32,234 nt of DNA from CAYFJO01 sp964343305 (GCA_964343305.1 CAYFJO010000079.1:1-32234), one strand, 5' to 3'; counted from the first letter of the stretch, positions 1 through 9,655 are shown. Program-made: numbers and translations. The notes: generated by a model from the letters alone, not told the origin.

Positions 1-2693
1 GAATCGAGATCGGAAAATCGAAAATTAGCTGACCCAGATACGCGGAATGTGAGTGCCATGGCAAGTGAATAATGAATTCGATTGGCGGCAGGGACCATTT
101 GCAACGTGCGCTGGTAATGCTTAATCGCCTCTTCGTATTCTTTGTTTGCCAGTGCCAAATCTCCCAGCCCGTTGTATATCGCGGGGTCCGCCAGTTGAAT
201 TTTCTTGGCGTTTTCAAACTGCTTCCGGGCATCGTCCAGACGATTCAGTTGCAACAAGACCCTTCCCAAACGAATCGAGGTCGCGGCATACGAGGGCCGC
301 AACGGCTTGGCAGCTCTGAATTGCTCGGCGGCCTTCTCCAATTGCCCGGCTTGTTCGTAGAGCGCGCCTGCCAGATGAAGCCATCGAAAATCCCTGGGTG
401 CTAGTTCGTGAGCGTTTTGATAACAAGTGGCCGCGGTTTCGGCAATCTCGTACGCGTGGTAGGTCTGGCCTAAGGCACCATAGGCTTCGGCCAGTTCCAC
501 GACCGTCACCTTCTCTTTGACGACAAGCTGATCGACGGCTTGACGCGACGCTTGCATCTGCTGGGACACGGTCGTTTCCAAACCGTCCAACTGTGGTTTC
601 GGAACAGGCGCTAGTTTCATTCGCTCGCGTTCGGTCACAAAGCGATTCAGATTGGAGTCGCTGCCGACCGAGTTCGTGGCGAGACGTTGCCCGTGGCGCC
701 AATAACGAAACGCTTTGGATGTCTGCCCGGTATCCATGTACGCCTGGCGAATTCCATCGTAGGCTCTCGTATGACTCGGCTCCAATTCGAGCGTCCGTCG
801 AAAGCAATCAATCGCATCGTCCAATCGATTCGACTTCACATAGGCACTGCCCAAGTAATACCAGGCCATGAACAGATTCGGCCGGTATTTGACGGCCTCG
901 CGCAAATGCCGCACGGCGTCATCGTGACGCTCCTGGCCAGACAAGATCACGCCGAGATTGTAATGAACTTCCGGCGAATCGGGAGTTTCTTCAGCCAGTT
1001 GATTTAAGTGATCGATCGCCTCATCCATTTGGCCGAGTCCCGCCAACACGATGCCTCGCCATTGCCGCGCCTGGCGGTCGTCCGGGCGGCGGCGGAGTAT
1101 CTCGTCCAACGTTTTTTTCGCGTCCTCGACTTTCTTCAGTTTGAGCTGAGCGTCCGCTAGGTCAATGTAGGGTTCGATCGCCTCTGGCTTATTGTCGTCG
1201 AGCAGATTCTTGAGATGATCCAGTGCCCCTTGATGCCGGAACCTTGCCGCTCGCAGCACCGCCATGGTTCGATAGATGTCAGCTTCGACCCCTTGGGGAA
1301 CGTTATCGCGTCCCAGAAAAAACACATCGGTAATGACGGGAGAATGCTCGTCGAGCGGGGCTAACAAATCCCGGTTATCCGACGTGTGCTGAATCAAATG
1401 GTCGGTCATCACGGCATGAACGACGTCTTGGCTGCGTCGCTTGGGCATGTGACACCTGGCGCAGTCTTGTGTGTCGACCCGATGCTTCGCGTTGTTATGG
1501 TCGATGCTGGCTTCATCCAACTCGCAATCGTCCGACTGGTGACACTTGAGACACGCGGCGCGATAGTGCGCGACGCGCTGCTCGGCGGGAACGTGGCGGT
1601 GTGGATCGTGGCATGCCTGGCAACTGATGCCGCCTTCGGTTTGCGCAAAACAACGGCTTTGTCGCAACCGGTAGGGGTGATGGTTGATCTCAAATCGTTC
1701 GGATCGTTCACGCCCGTCTTCCACTCCGTCCACTTGAACCATGTAATCGTCCAGAAGTTCTCCCGGTCGGAAGGAGTAGTCGGACCGGCCAAAGCGACGC
1801 AATCCAGAAATGCTTACCAACGGCTGCAAATGACACGAATTGCATATGTGCTCTCCCAGGTCGCCGTCGAGTTTTGCGGGATTGACTATCGTGGTCAGTA
1901 TCTCCTCTTCCTTCTTGGCCAACGCGGCCTTGACGTGTTCGCCGCCCGGACCGTGACAGCGTTGGCAGCCGATGCCCTGCGGCAGATCTTTTGGAAAAAT
2001 GTGCGGCACGCCATAGTGATCGCTTTTCAACGGCACGTCGGGATACGCGTTGTGACAGAACATGCACTCGCGGTTTACGATGCGAGCAATTCCAGAATGT
2101 TGTGCCGTGTCGTAACCCGGTGCCATCCCCCAACTCTTCTCTTGCGTGTACCAAGCGATCGGCAGTTGATAGAGTTCGCCGGCTTCGGTTTGGTAGAGGT
2201 ACGTTCGAGACGTCTCGCCGGAGCCGAGAATCCAGTCGATTTTTCGCTTGAAGATGTTGATTTCTTTGCCGTCTTCGTCCAATTGAAAGCGCTTGAAATA
2301 GTACTCGCCGTTGCGCTGCGTCATGAGGTAACGTCGCTGGGAGGCGTCGTGAATGAACTCATTTTTTTCGAAGTCCTCAATGACTGCTTCTTTTGAGGGG
2401 CGGAAAAATGAGTTCGCCATGCCCGTATGCTGGTACGAGTCGTGAATCTTTTGATGACACTCGGCGCAAGTCGCGTCGTCGACGTAACCAGGCGCGGCCC
2501 CCGAGGTCACCGCCAGTTCATCAACCGAAATCTTGCCCGAGCCGGTCGAACTGCCAGGATCGCCGCTTCCACAGCCGATCATTAGGACCACCAACGCGCA
2601 CTTCGTAGCTGCACTCGCCAGAGTGCGGATGAATCCAGAAGAAATCCGCGTTCTGGCAAACGCAGCTACGACGATCCCTAAACGTTGGAACAT
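1..2693 (-). CDS. Seven-heme c-type cytochrome with TPR repeats (3' end outside window)
   Basis: Reading complement from the ATG at 2693 the frame is open to the left edge, giving at least 897 residues without a stop. A hydrophobic segment around residues 26-40 ends in a near-lipobox (LMIGC, Cys41), so it is probably an exported lipoprotein. Seven CXXCH heme motifs follow: C76, C210, C243, C284, C358, C381 and C411 (CAECH, CMFCH, CQRCH, CNSCH, CQACH, CLKCH, CARCH). From about residue 460 to the edge the protein is a series of TPR-like helical repeats with the usual Gly/Ala and Pro spacing. This cytochrome-plus-TPR architecture is common in planctomycetes beside CRTAC1 proteins. A role in periplasmic electron transfer or binding of a partner is inference. 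The stop of the upstream CRTAC1 gene lies 7 bp before this start, so the two are probably co-transcribed. The last ~16 residues before the edge no longer look like TPR. Confidence 0.9.
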   Translation of the reverse strand, partial: MFQRLGIVVAAFARTRISSGFIRTLASAATKCALVVLMIGCGSGDPGSSTGSGKISVDELAVTSGAAPGYVDDATCAECHQKIHDSYQHTGMANSFFRPSKEAVIEDFEKNEFIHDASQRRYLMTQRNGEYYFKRFQLDEDGKEINIFKRKIDWILGSGETSRTYLYQTEAGELYQLPIAWYTQEKSWGMAPGYDTAQHSGIARIVNRECMFCHNAYPDVPLKSDHYGVPHIFPKDLPQGIGCQRCHGPGGEHVKAALAKKEEEILTTIVNPAKLDGDLGEHICNSCHLQPLVSISGLRRFGRSDYSFRPGELLDDYMVQVDGVEDGRERSERFEINHHPYRLRQSRCFAQTEGGISCQACHDPHRHVPAEQRVAHYRAACLKCHQSDDCELDEASIDHNNAKHRVDTQDCARCHMPKRRSQDVVHAVMTDHLIQHTSDNRDLLAPLDEHSPVITDVFFLGRDNVPQGVEADIYRTMAVLRAARFRHQGALDHLKNLLDDNKPEAIEPYIDLADAQLKLKKVEDAKKTLDEILRRRPDDRQARQWRGIVLAGLGQMDEAIDHLNQLAEETPDSPEVHYNLGVILSGQERHDDAVRHLREAVKYRPNLFMAWYYLGSAYVKSNRLDDAIDCFRRTLELEPSHTRAYDGIRQAYMDTGQTSKAFRYWRHGQRLATNSVGSDSNLNRFVTERERMKLAPVPKPQLDGLETTVSQQMQASRQAVDQLVVKEKVTVVELAEAYGALGQTYHAYEIAETAATCYQNAHELAPRDFRWLHLAGALYEQAGQLEKAAEQFRAAKPLRPSYAATSIRLGRVLLQLNRLDDARKQFENAKKIQLADPAIYNGLGDLALANKEYEEAIKHYQRTLQMVPAANRIHYSLAMALTFRVSGSANFRFSDLD

Positions 2694-2700
2694 ATTCACA

Positions 2701-4617
2701 CTACCTCGTGGTGGAACCATTCAAAGCACGCTGCATTTCCTTGGCCGGTTGTCCAGGCTGAATCAGCCAATATCGATCCACGGCCAAATCCGTGAACTCC
2801 TCGCTTTTGCCGCGGGCGGCGTGCAGACGAACGGTCACCGATTGATCGTGCTTGCCCAGTCCCACAACCATTCGTGGGTCGCCTGCCGAGCAATAACTGC
2901 CATCGGTATGAACGCGCCTCCAGATCGACTGTTTTTTGGGCCGAATCACTTCAATGCGCGATTGCGTCGCGTCGCGGCCAAGCGAATCGACAACGCGGAT
3001 TCCAACCCAGTGCTGCCGGTTGCCGACCTGGTTCAACAGCAGTTCCGCATTACCATTGTTATTGAGTACTACCACATCCGTGTCGCCATCGTTGTCGACA
3101 TCGCCCATCGCGGCGCCGCGACTGACCCGGGACGTTTTGAACGCCAGCCCGGCATTGCGAGTCACGTCGGCGAAGTTTGCCCGCCCCTCGTTATGAAACA
3201 ACTGGTTCGTCTGGTGCAATGGATACGGATCACCTTTCCGGGCGAGCGGTTCCATGATCCGTACCGCACCGTTCAACACGATCAGATCGAGCCAGCCGTC
3301 GTTGTCGTAGTCCAACATGCCCGTGCCAAACGCGGTATAACGCAGGCTCGCGGCGTGCAATCCCATTTGAATCGTGCGATCTTCGAACATCCCGTCGCCA
3401 ACGTTGACATACAAGGTGTTCGACTCGCGCTCCAGATGTGTCACAAACACATCCTCGTCGCCGTCGCCGTCCAGATCGCCGACCTCGACTCCCATGCCCG
3501 CTTCGGCCAGCCCCATGTGATTGTAGGCCAGACCTGCCAGCAGCGCGCCGTCATGAAACTTGCCGTTGCCTTGCTCGTTGATCCAAAGTTGATTGGGGTC
3601 GCCATCGTTGGCCACGTACAGATCTGTCCAGCCGTCGCCGTTCAGATCCGCGGCACACACGGCGAGTCCCGCGCCAAAGGTCTGGTTGATGCCGCTCGTG
3701 GCGGTGACGTCGTCGAACGTCCCATCGCCATTGTTATGAAAAAGCCGATCGACGATCGGATCGTACGTGTCCGGTCCACAATAGTCCCGCGCGCTGCTGG
3801 CGGCATAACAGTGTCGTTTCATGTCCACCGAAAAGTCCACGTAGCCGGCGACGAACAGATCGAGCCAGCCGTCGCGGTCGTAATCGAAAAACGTCGCACT
3901 GGTGCTCCATCGCGGGTCGTCACATCCGCTGGCCTCGGTCACGTCGCTAAACGTGCCGTCGCCGTTGTTGCGGAAAAGCTGGTTCGAGCCAAGGTTGGTC
4001 ACATAGAGATCCACCCAGCCGTCGTTGTCAAAGTCTCCTGTGGCAACACCCATGCCATAGCCTTCCGCCTCGATGCCGCACGACTCGGTCACGTCGGTGA
4101 ATAGCAGCGGCGGATCTGCGCCATCGCCCATGTCGTTGCGAAAAAGCCGATCTCTCGGCGGCGCATCGCCGTCCCAACGCGCTGCCTTGGGGTTTTCGGT
4201 CTCTCTCAAAATCGCACCTTGAACGAGATACACGTCCAGGTCGCCGTCGTTATCGTAATCCAACAGCGCCGCACCAGCGCCGGTGATTTCCGGCAAATAG
4301 TATTCTCCAGTGGTTCCATTAAAATGAATATAGTCGATCCCGCAATCTTTCGCGGTTTCTAAGAACGGATGGACCGGTGGTCCGGCAACTGGTGGCTGGC
4401 CGTGCTTAGCCGAGACGTCTTTGGCGACCGGCGTTTTGGCAGTGCCCTCAGACTGCGTAGTTGTTTCTTTTGATGTGGAGGCTGCATTGTCCGCAGACGA
4501 AGGCGCGCCAGAACAGCCACCCATAGAGACGATGGCAATAGCAAACATATATACTGCCCATCGATAAAACGCGGAACAAAGCTCTGCCAAGTCAAACTCG
4601 GTTAACTCGTTCCGCAT
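2701..4617 (-). CDS. CRTAC1-type FG-GAP/VCBS repeat lipoprotein with ASPIC/UnbV C-terminal domain
   Basis: The protein has 638 residues from the ATG at 4617; a TTG 36 bp further upstream (4653) is possible but less attractive, because an AGGGA lies about 10 nt before the ATG. The N-terminus has a hydrophobic stretch ending in MGGCSG, consistent with a lipoprotein signal. Seven calcium-binding FG-GAP loops of the form DxDxDGxxD are spread over the body (for example DYDNDGDLD, DFDNDGWVD, DLNGDGWTD, DVDNDGDTD), predicting a seven-bladed beta-propeller. The last ~75 residues (TDGSYCSAGDPR, then VGLG) match the ASPIC/UnbV domain. Such proteins are abundant, exported and of poorly known function in planctomycetes. 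It is followed after 7 bp by the multiheme cytochrome-TPR gene, a recurrent pairing, so the two products probably work together outside the cytoplasm. Confidence 0.93.
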   Translation of the reverse strand: MRNELTEFDLAELCSAFYRWAVYMFAIAIVSMGGCSGAPSSADNAASTSKETTTQSEGTAKTPVAKDVSAKHGQPPVAGPPVHPFLETAKDCGIDYIHFNGTTGEYYLPEITGAGAALLDYDNDGDLDVYLVQGAILRETENPKAARWDGDAPPRDRLFRNDMGDGADPPLLFTDVTESCGIEAEGYGMGVATGDFDNDGWVDLYVTNLGSNQLFRNNGDGTFSDVTEASGCDDPRWSTSATFFDYDRDGWLDLFVAGYVDFSVDMKRHCYAASSARDYCGPDTYDPIVDRLFHNNGDGTFDDVTATSGINQTFGAGLAVCAADLNGDGWTDLYVANDGDPNQLWINEQGNGKFHDGALLAGLAYNHMGLAEAGMGVEVGDLDGDGDEDVFVTHLERESNTLYVNVGDGMFEDRTIQMGLHAASLRYTAFGTGMLDYDNDGWLDLIVLNGAVRIMEPLARKGDPYPLHQTNQLFHNEGRANFADVTRNAGLAFKTSRVSRGAAMGDVDNDGDTDVVVLNNNGNAELLLNQVGNRQHWVGIRVVDSLGRDATQSRIEVIRPKKQSIWRRVHTDGSYCSAGDPRMVVGLGKHDQSVTVRLHAARGKSEEFTDLAVDRYWLIQPGQPAKEMQRALNGSTTR

Positions 4618-4772
4618 CGATGAATGTTCCCTACCGAGCACGACAGATCGCAAAGTCGCGATTCACTAACTACCTACTTCTTATTTTCGCAGCGGAGCGA
4701 ACGATTAACAATAGGTAACCCGGATTACAAGTCTCAGCAGAAGGGCATCGTTGGCAGATTCATTTCCTGCGG

Positions 4773-7700
4773 CTAATTGACGAACTCGTCGTCGATGTGC
4801 AGATCGGTGATGTCGTCCAAGCTGAGTAGGGCGAAAAACCAATCCTGATCGGCCGAACCGGTCAGTTTGTCGATGTCGTCGTCATCGAAAACGCTGAAGT
4901 CCTTTTCCAGTCTAATACCGGTCATGTCACTGAGATTTGCTACCCGTGTGTCATAATCGCCTGGTCCATCCCACTCGGCGATGAGCGCCAGTAGAGCTTC
5001 ATCAGTCAGGGCTCGGGTATTGTCGTCGCTGTTGACGTTGCCGTCTCCGTTCAGGTCGAAGACGCCGAGATTCAATAGCCCAGCGATCAAGATATCTTCG
5101 CCCTTCTGCCCTATCAATCGGTCGGCACCGTCATCGCCGACCAGAATGTTGCGTCCCTTTCCACCGATGATCTTGTCGTCGCCGGGACCGCCGTCCAGTA
5201 CGGCGGGGGCGTTGCCGGCATTCAGTTTATCGTTGCCGGGTCCGCCATGTGCAATCGTCGTCTGAGCGACTGGACCGGTGACATTCAGTTGATCGTCCCC
5301 CCCGCAGAGATAAACCAGGATCGAAGTCGCCACGTTCGTATCGGCGGCTCCCGGGAACGTGTCGGTAAAGAAGTTGCTATTTACTTTCAGGTTGTTACCT
5401 GTCTTGATGATCTTCACATTGTCGTCGTCGCTGGTGCCAATGACCTGCAACACGCCGGTTGTCGGATGGATCCGCGCGCCAGTGACCCAGATCTCGGTCG
5501 AGGAATCCACGTCCACGCCCGTATCATCATCGGTTACCGTCACAGTCACCGTGAAAATTCCACCGGTGGTGTACTGGTGAGTTTCCGAGAACGAGCGAGG
5601 ATCATTAGCGCCGATCGTAAGCACCGTTTGGTCAAGGGTCGTATTGTCCGGGTCGTTATCGTCGATTTCACCCCAATCGATGACGACTGTGTGGGTGTCG
5701 AGCGTCCCGGGATCCGTGAAGCTCCCGCTGAGCGTAACCAGATCATCGACAGTTGCCTTGTCATCCATGGCGCCAACGCCCGTAATCGGATCTACCGTCA
5801 AAGTTGGGGCCACGTTCTTGACGAGCACGGACGTGGTATCGCTGTCGGTCAGCGTATCGTCGTCGGTCACCGTGGCACTGATCGCGTAGGTGTCCTGATC
5901 TGTGTTGGTCGGGTTGTCATCTAGATACTGATGCGTCAGCGTGAAGTTCCGTGTGCCCGTGGCACTGGCTGCGAAGGTGTAGGTCTCGGTATTATCGGGA
6001 CTCAGCGGATCGCCCCAGTTGATGTCCAGCGTGAACGTGTCCAGCGTGCCGGGATCGGCGATGGTGCCGGTCAGTGTGGCTACTCCGTTCTCGTCAATCA
6101 TCGTGACCGGATCGAGCGTGAGCGTCGGAGCGACATCCTTGACCAGAACGGTTTCCGTATCGCTATCGCCGACTATATCGTCGTCGTCGGTCACCGTGGC
6201 ACTGATCGTGTAGGTATCCTGTGGCGTGTTAGTCGGATTGTCGTCCAGGTACTGATGCGTCAGCGTAAAGTTCTGTGTGCCGGTTGGGCTGGCCGCGAAC
6301 GTGTAGGTCTCGACATTATCGGGACTCAGCGGATCACCCCAATCGATGTCCAGAGTGAACGTATCGGGCGTCCCGGGATCGGTAATCGTGCCGGTCAGTG
6401 TGGCTACTCCGTTCTCGTCAATCATCGTCACCGGATCGAGCGTCAACGTCGGGATCACATTGTTCAAAGTAACGGTGGCGGTATCGAAGACCGTGCGATC
6501 CACATTCCTTATTCTCAATGTAACTATGGCAGAGGAGGCACCGTCTAAACCGGCCGCTGAAAACGTCGGAGTGACGCCAGTTTCACCGGCTTCGCCAAAT
6601 ATATTGTCACCATCCAGGTCCCAGTCGAAGATCGATCCCACCGGTGAGATACTGTCCGAGCCGTCTAGTTGCACGCTGTCGCCTTCGTCCACGAAGTAGG
6701 GTCCGCCTGCGTCGGCCGCTAAAGCTTCGACGACGCCATCGTCGTCCACAATGGTTAGTGTATCGGTGTTGCCGATGTTGGCGCCGGGCGCTGCCAAAAT
6801 GAATGGTACGACGGCTTCGTTCCCTTCTATATCTCCGTCATCATTGGCGGTAATCATCAAGGACCCAGACGAACTCTGCGCGGGGATTAGGATCGTGCTG
6901 CTAGAAGGGGTGTAGTCCACGCCATTCGTCGCTGATCCAAAGAACAACAAGCTTACATTTATGTCTTCATTAACCGTGGTCGGCTGCCGTGTAACCGGGT
7001 CCAGCAGCGTCGCCGTGAATGTCCCTACGCCACCATCTTCTGCAATCAACGACGGCGCGGCGCTAAGCTCAACGACGGGCAGGTCGTCATCACGAATCGT
7101 TGTCGTGACCTGCTGCTCGCCGAGTTCAACAACGTTGGAGGGTCCGGCAACCGTGTTGATGTCCACCACGACTGATTCGTCGCCTTCAAGATCCGGATCT
7201 TGAATCGCGGTAATCGTGACCGACGTACTCTCGCTACCCAAAGGGATAATAATCGACGATACCACGTTATCTCCGGAATCCGTAACTTCGTAATCCGTGT
7301 CGTTCGTGGCATCGCCACTAAACCCCAGACCGACCGTAACGTCGTCGCTCGTTGTGACAGGTGTGTCGGCGTCACCTAAGATGCCCAGTGGGTCGACCAG
7401 CGTGGAAGTGAGCGTGGCCTCTCCCGACGCTTCGGTGATAGCAGACGGCTCAACCGTTAGTGCAACACCGAGGGCTCCGGCTTCGGTGATAAATGTAGTT
7501 CCCTGTTGTTGGCCGCCCTCAGTGCCGTTGGTTACGCCCGTGATGTCGACAATCACCGATTCGATTTGATCCACTTCGGCGCCGTCATCTATAGCGGTGA
7601 TCGTGGCCGTCCCGGTGGCGAGGCCCGCTGGGATCACAATTGATGTGGCCGACACGTTGTAATCCGTTCCGTAACCAGTCGCGCTGCCGCTAAAGCCGAG

Positions 7701-8984
7701 GTTAACCGTGACGTCAACGTTACTGACCACGAAGCTCCGGTCTTCCGATTCCGGATCATCTACCAGGCTGGCTGTGATCGTTGCCTCGCCCCCATTTTCG
7801 TCAATTCCTAACGGACCCACGCTTAAAATGACCGTAGGATTCGTATTCAGAGGCAATGCCTCTTCAAGGATCGTAACTGTCGCCTGCTGGTTGCCATCTT
7901 CAACGGCTCCGCCACCGGCTACGTTTGCAACGTCCACAATGATTGCTTCGTTGGGATCCACCTCTGGCTCATCATCCACCGTGAGGATCGTGACTGACGC
8001 ACTCGAGCTGCCAGCGGGGATTACGATCTGCGACGTAGCCGTTGGAATTCCTTGCTCGTCAAACACAACGACACTGTAATCGTCGGGGTCCATCGCGGTG
8101 CCGCTGAAATCCAAAGTTACGGTTACGTCCTCGGTCGCTTCGAACGGCACTTGCGAGCTTGGGTCTTCTGGGTCATCCAGAAAGCCGAATAGCGTTGCGC
8201 TGATCGAACCCTCGGATCCCTCGAAGACCTCCGGAGAAGCGCTGAGCACTAGGTCTGGAACCAAGGTCACGGTTTGGACGGTTGGCGACGGATCCGCCAT
8301 TCCGCCATCGTCGTCCGTCACATCAGCAGTGATCGTGAACGGACCGCTACCAGAGTGCAAGTGAGTCAGCGAAAAAGTGCGCGTCGTTGGATTCCAGTTG
8401 ATTCCGTCCTCGCTTTCGGTCAATGTCGTCGTACCAAGTGTGAACTGCTGGATGTTGTCTTCGTTCGGGCTCGCTTCATCTCCCCAGTTAAGATCGACTA
8501 TGAACGTATCCAGAATTCCGGGGTCCGAAATCGTACCGGTCACCCTGCTCGTCAAACCGGCAAGGACCGCCGACAAGCCAACATCGGGAGCCACGTTGTT
8601 GACCGTGACCGTGGCCATGTCTTGGGATCCCGAACTACCATCTACGGTTATCGTATAACCGCCGGCTTGGTCATCGAGATACCGGTGCACGCAGCTCAGT
8701 GTCCCATCACCTTCGCGACCGTTGAATGTGTCGGCAACCAACATCGTCCCGACGGGGCTGCCGTCACCCCAATCAATGTCGATCGTCCCTTCACCCGAAT
8801 AACTAATGTCAAGTTGCAGCGTGTCGCCTTCGTTCCCGACGAGAACGCTCGGAATATCGACGGTCAGCAGGCAACGGTTCTCAAGTACCTCGACACCGAA
8901 CCATCGTCGAAGTTGACGTTTGGCCGAACGCGCTGTGGGAGAATTGTCGAACAGCGCACGCAAGACATTCGGGAAGTTGAGCAT
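4773..8984 (-). CDS. Giant secreted surface protein: LEPR-XLL-like N-terminus, PKD, Calx-beta, RTX and EF-hand modules
   Basis: The protein has 1403 residues from the ATG at 8984, chosen over a TTG at 9023 because AAGGAG (8992-8997) lies 7 nt upstream. After a basic segment comes VEVLENRCLLT (residues 31-41), a variant of the LEPR-XLL motif found near the start of large planctomycete surface proteins. Then come PKD-like domains with WGDGSP and DDDGGMADPSP, four Calx-beta domains (about 245-760), another PKD-like domain (AGGPYFVDEGDSVQLDGSDS) and a run of PKD-like repeats, two of them near-identical copies of 108 residues. The C-terminus has RTX-type nonapeptides (GGPGDDKI, GGKGRNIL, GDDGADRL, GQKGEDIL), an EF-hand/dockerin-like loop (DLNGDGNVNSDD) and a tail with LTGSADQDWFFA known from planctomycete RTX proteins. 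No enzyme domain is visible. It is likely a calcium-stabilised extracellular adhesin or matrix protein. Composition is very acidic and rich in Asp, Thr and Val. Confidence 0.92.
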   Translation of the reverse strand: MLNFPNVLRALFDNSPTARSAKRQLRRWFGVEVLENRCLLTVDIPSVLVGNEGDTLQLDISYSGEGTIDIDWGDGSPVGTMLVADTFNGREGDGTLSCVHRYLDDQAGGYTITVDGSSGSQDMATVTVNNVAPDVGLSAVLAGLTSRVTGTISDPGILDTFIVDLNWGDEASPNEDNIQQFTLGTTTLTESEDGINWNPTTRTFSLTHLHSGSGPFTITADVTDDDGGMADPSPTVQTVTLVPDLVLSASPEVFEGSEGSISATLFGFLDDPEDPSSQVPFEATEDVTVTLDFSGTAMDPDDYSVVVFDEQGIPTATSQIVIPAGSSSASVTILTVDDEPEVDPNEAIIVDVANVAGGGAVEDGNQQATVTILEEALPLNTNPTVILSVGPLGIDENGGEATITASLVDDPESEDRSFVVSNVDVTVNLGFSGSATGYGTDYNVSATSIVIPAGLATGTATITAIDDGAEVDQIESVIVDITGVTNGTEGGQQQGTTFITEAGALGVALTVEPSAITEASGEATLTSTLVDPLGILGDADTPVTTSDDVTVGLGFSGDATNDTDYEVTDSGDNVVSSIIIPLGSESTSVTITAIQDPDLEGDESVVVDINTVAGPSNVVELGEQQVTTTIRDDDLPVVELSAAPSLIAEDGGVGTFTATLLDPVTRQPTTVNEDINVSLLFFGSATNGVDYTPSSSTILIPAQSSSGSLMITANDDGDIEGNEAVVPFILAAPGANIGNTDTLTIVDDDGVVEALAADAGGPYFVDEGDSVQLDGSDSISPVGSIFDWDLDGDNIFGEAGETGVTPTFSAAGLDGASSAIVTLRIRNVDRTVFDTATVTLNNVIPTLTLDPVTMIDENGVATLTGTITDPGTPDTFTLDIDWGDPLSPDNVETYTFAASPTGTQNFTLTHQYLDDNPTNTPQDTYTISATVTDDDDIVGDSDTETVLVKDVAPTLTLDPVTMIDENGVATLTGTIADPGTLDTFTLDINWGDPLSPDNTETYTFAASATGTRNFTLTHQYLDDNPTNTDQDTYAISATVTDDDTLTDSDTTSVLVKNVAPTLTVDPITGVGAMDDKATVDDLVTLSGSFTDPGTLDTHTVVIDWGEIDDNDPDNTTLDQTVLTIGANDPRSFSETHQYTTGGIFTVTVTVTDDDTGVDVDSSTEIWVTGARIHPTTGVLQVIGTSDDDNVKIIKTGNNLKVNSNFFTDTFPGAADTNVATSILVYLCGGDDQLNVTGPVAQTTIAHGGPGNDKLNAGNAPAVLDGGPGDDKIIGGKGRNILVGDDGADRLIGQKGEDILIAGLLNLGVFDLNGDGNVNSDDNTRALTDEALLALIAEWDGPGDYDTRVANLSDMTGIRLEKDFSVFDDDDIDKLTGSADQDWFFALLSLDDITDLHIDDEFVN
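5803..6450 (-). repeat. Two tandem 324-bp copies of a PKD-like module inside the surface-protein gene
   Basis: The DNA around 5803-6126 and 6127-6450 repeats with a period of exactly 324 bp (108 codons); for example the same stretch TCGTCAATCATCGT starts at 6091 and 6415. Translated copies share MIDENGVATLTGT, DTFTLDI, NFTLTHQYLDDNPTNT and other blocks with few changes. Boundaries are approximate because the modules are continuous. A third, more diverged module lies next to them toward the C-terminus. Confidence 0.8.
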
Positions 8985-8991
8985 GGTGCTT

Positions 8992-8997
8992 CTCCTT
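8992..8997 (-). promoter_or_regulatory. Shine-Dalgarno AAGGAG fixing the start of the 1403-residue surface protein
   Basis: AAGGAG on the minus strand is 7 nt upstream of the ATG at 8984. The alternative TTG start at 9023 lies upstream of this site and would add 13 residues that lie before the ribosome-binding site. Confidence 0.75.
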
Positions 8998-9085
8998 CGG
9001 TGTATGAATCTTGGTGGTGACAATCAACGAGGAAACTTCAGGGCTCTGCGAGTTTGCTGCTGCGGCCCGCAGAACGCGGTCATGT

Positions 9086-9114
9086 AAGTTACCTCTGTAG
9101 TGAGGCGATTTCAA
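9086..9114 (-). promoter_or_regulatory. Weak candidate sigma70-type promoter for the surface-protein gene
   Basis: On the minus strand TTGAAA (9109-9114) is followed after 17 nt by TAACTT (9086-9091), about 100 nt upstream of the start at 8984. The -35 fits well and the -10 only partly, so this is tentative. Confidence 0.3.
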
Positions 9115-9544
9115 GATACTAATTTGCGAATACTCGAATACTTATGCGCGGCTTATTTATCTATCCATCAGGCGACAAACTTGATAAGAAATGTCGGCGC
9201 GACTTTTGATACTTTTGATAAGCGCGCAGTGAATGAACCAAGTGTGCGGAACCGCTCGCTGGTGGGCGGATTTGTTTCCGTAACCCGCGACTCGCGCCTT
9301 GCGACTCACCCACGGCGAAGTGCTCAGTAGTTTCTACTAAAGAAGAGCGATGCCGCCATACTCAACAGTGGTCATACCCACGGCTCAAACTTGATTGGGA
9401 AGTGATTTTCAAAACCGCAATACGAGAAACTCCCAACATCATGGTCAGGCAATGTCCTACATCGGGGTGGCTACAATTCCGCGAGTCGTCTGCGCGGCAA
9501 GTAGGTCGGGCGAAACATCAACACCAATTAAATCAAGCAATTTG

Positions 9545-9572
9545 TTGACAGCGGTCTCCTGTTTGATATGTT
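9545..9572 (+). promoter_or_regulatory. Promoter of the first S74 gene
   Basis: TTGACA (9545-9550) is followed after 16 nt by TATGTT (9567-9572), about 100 nt before the ATG at 9670. The spacer begins GCGGTCT and the -10 is preceded by GA. The same arrangement recurs upstream of the second paralog at 11371-11398, which supports it being functional. Confidence 0.6.
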
Positions 9573-9655
9573 ACACGCGGATGAGGTTGTCCCCTCCTCA
9601 CCATCGTTTTTCACAATGTGTCTCTTTTGCTTGGAGTGGTTTCAATCTTTGGATT

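Noticed and set aside
1386..2396. 336-codon plus-strand frame
   Set aside because: It is antisense to the multiheme cytochrome, whose seven CXXCH motifs make the minus strand reading secure.
2533..4104. 523-codon open frame on the plus strand opposite the CRTAC1 gene
   Set aside because: It lies entirely antisense to a well-supported FG-GAP gene, has no recognisable family, and arises from the regular DxDxDG repeat and GC bias of the real gene.
5247..6548. Plus-strand frames of 225 and 205 codons with internal similarity
   Set aside because: Their similarity is the antisense image of the duplicated PKD-like modules of the surface protein.
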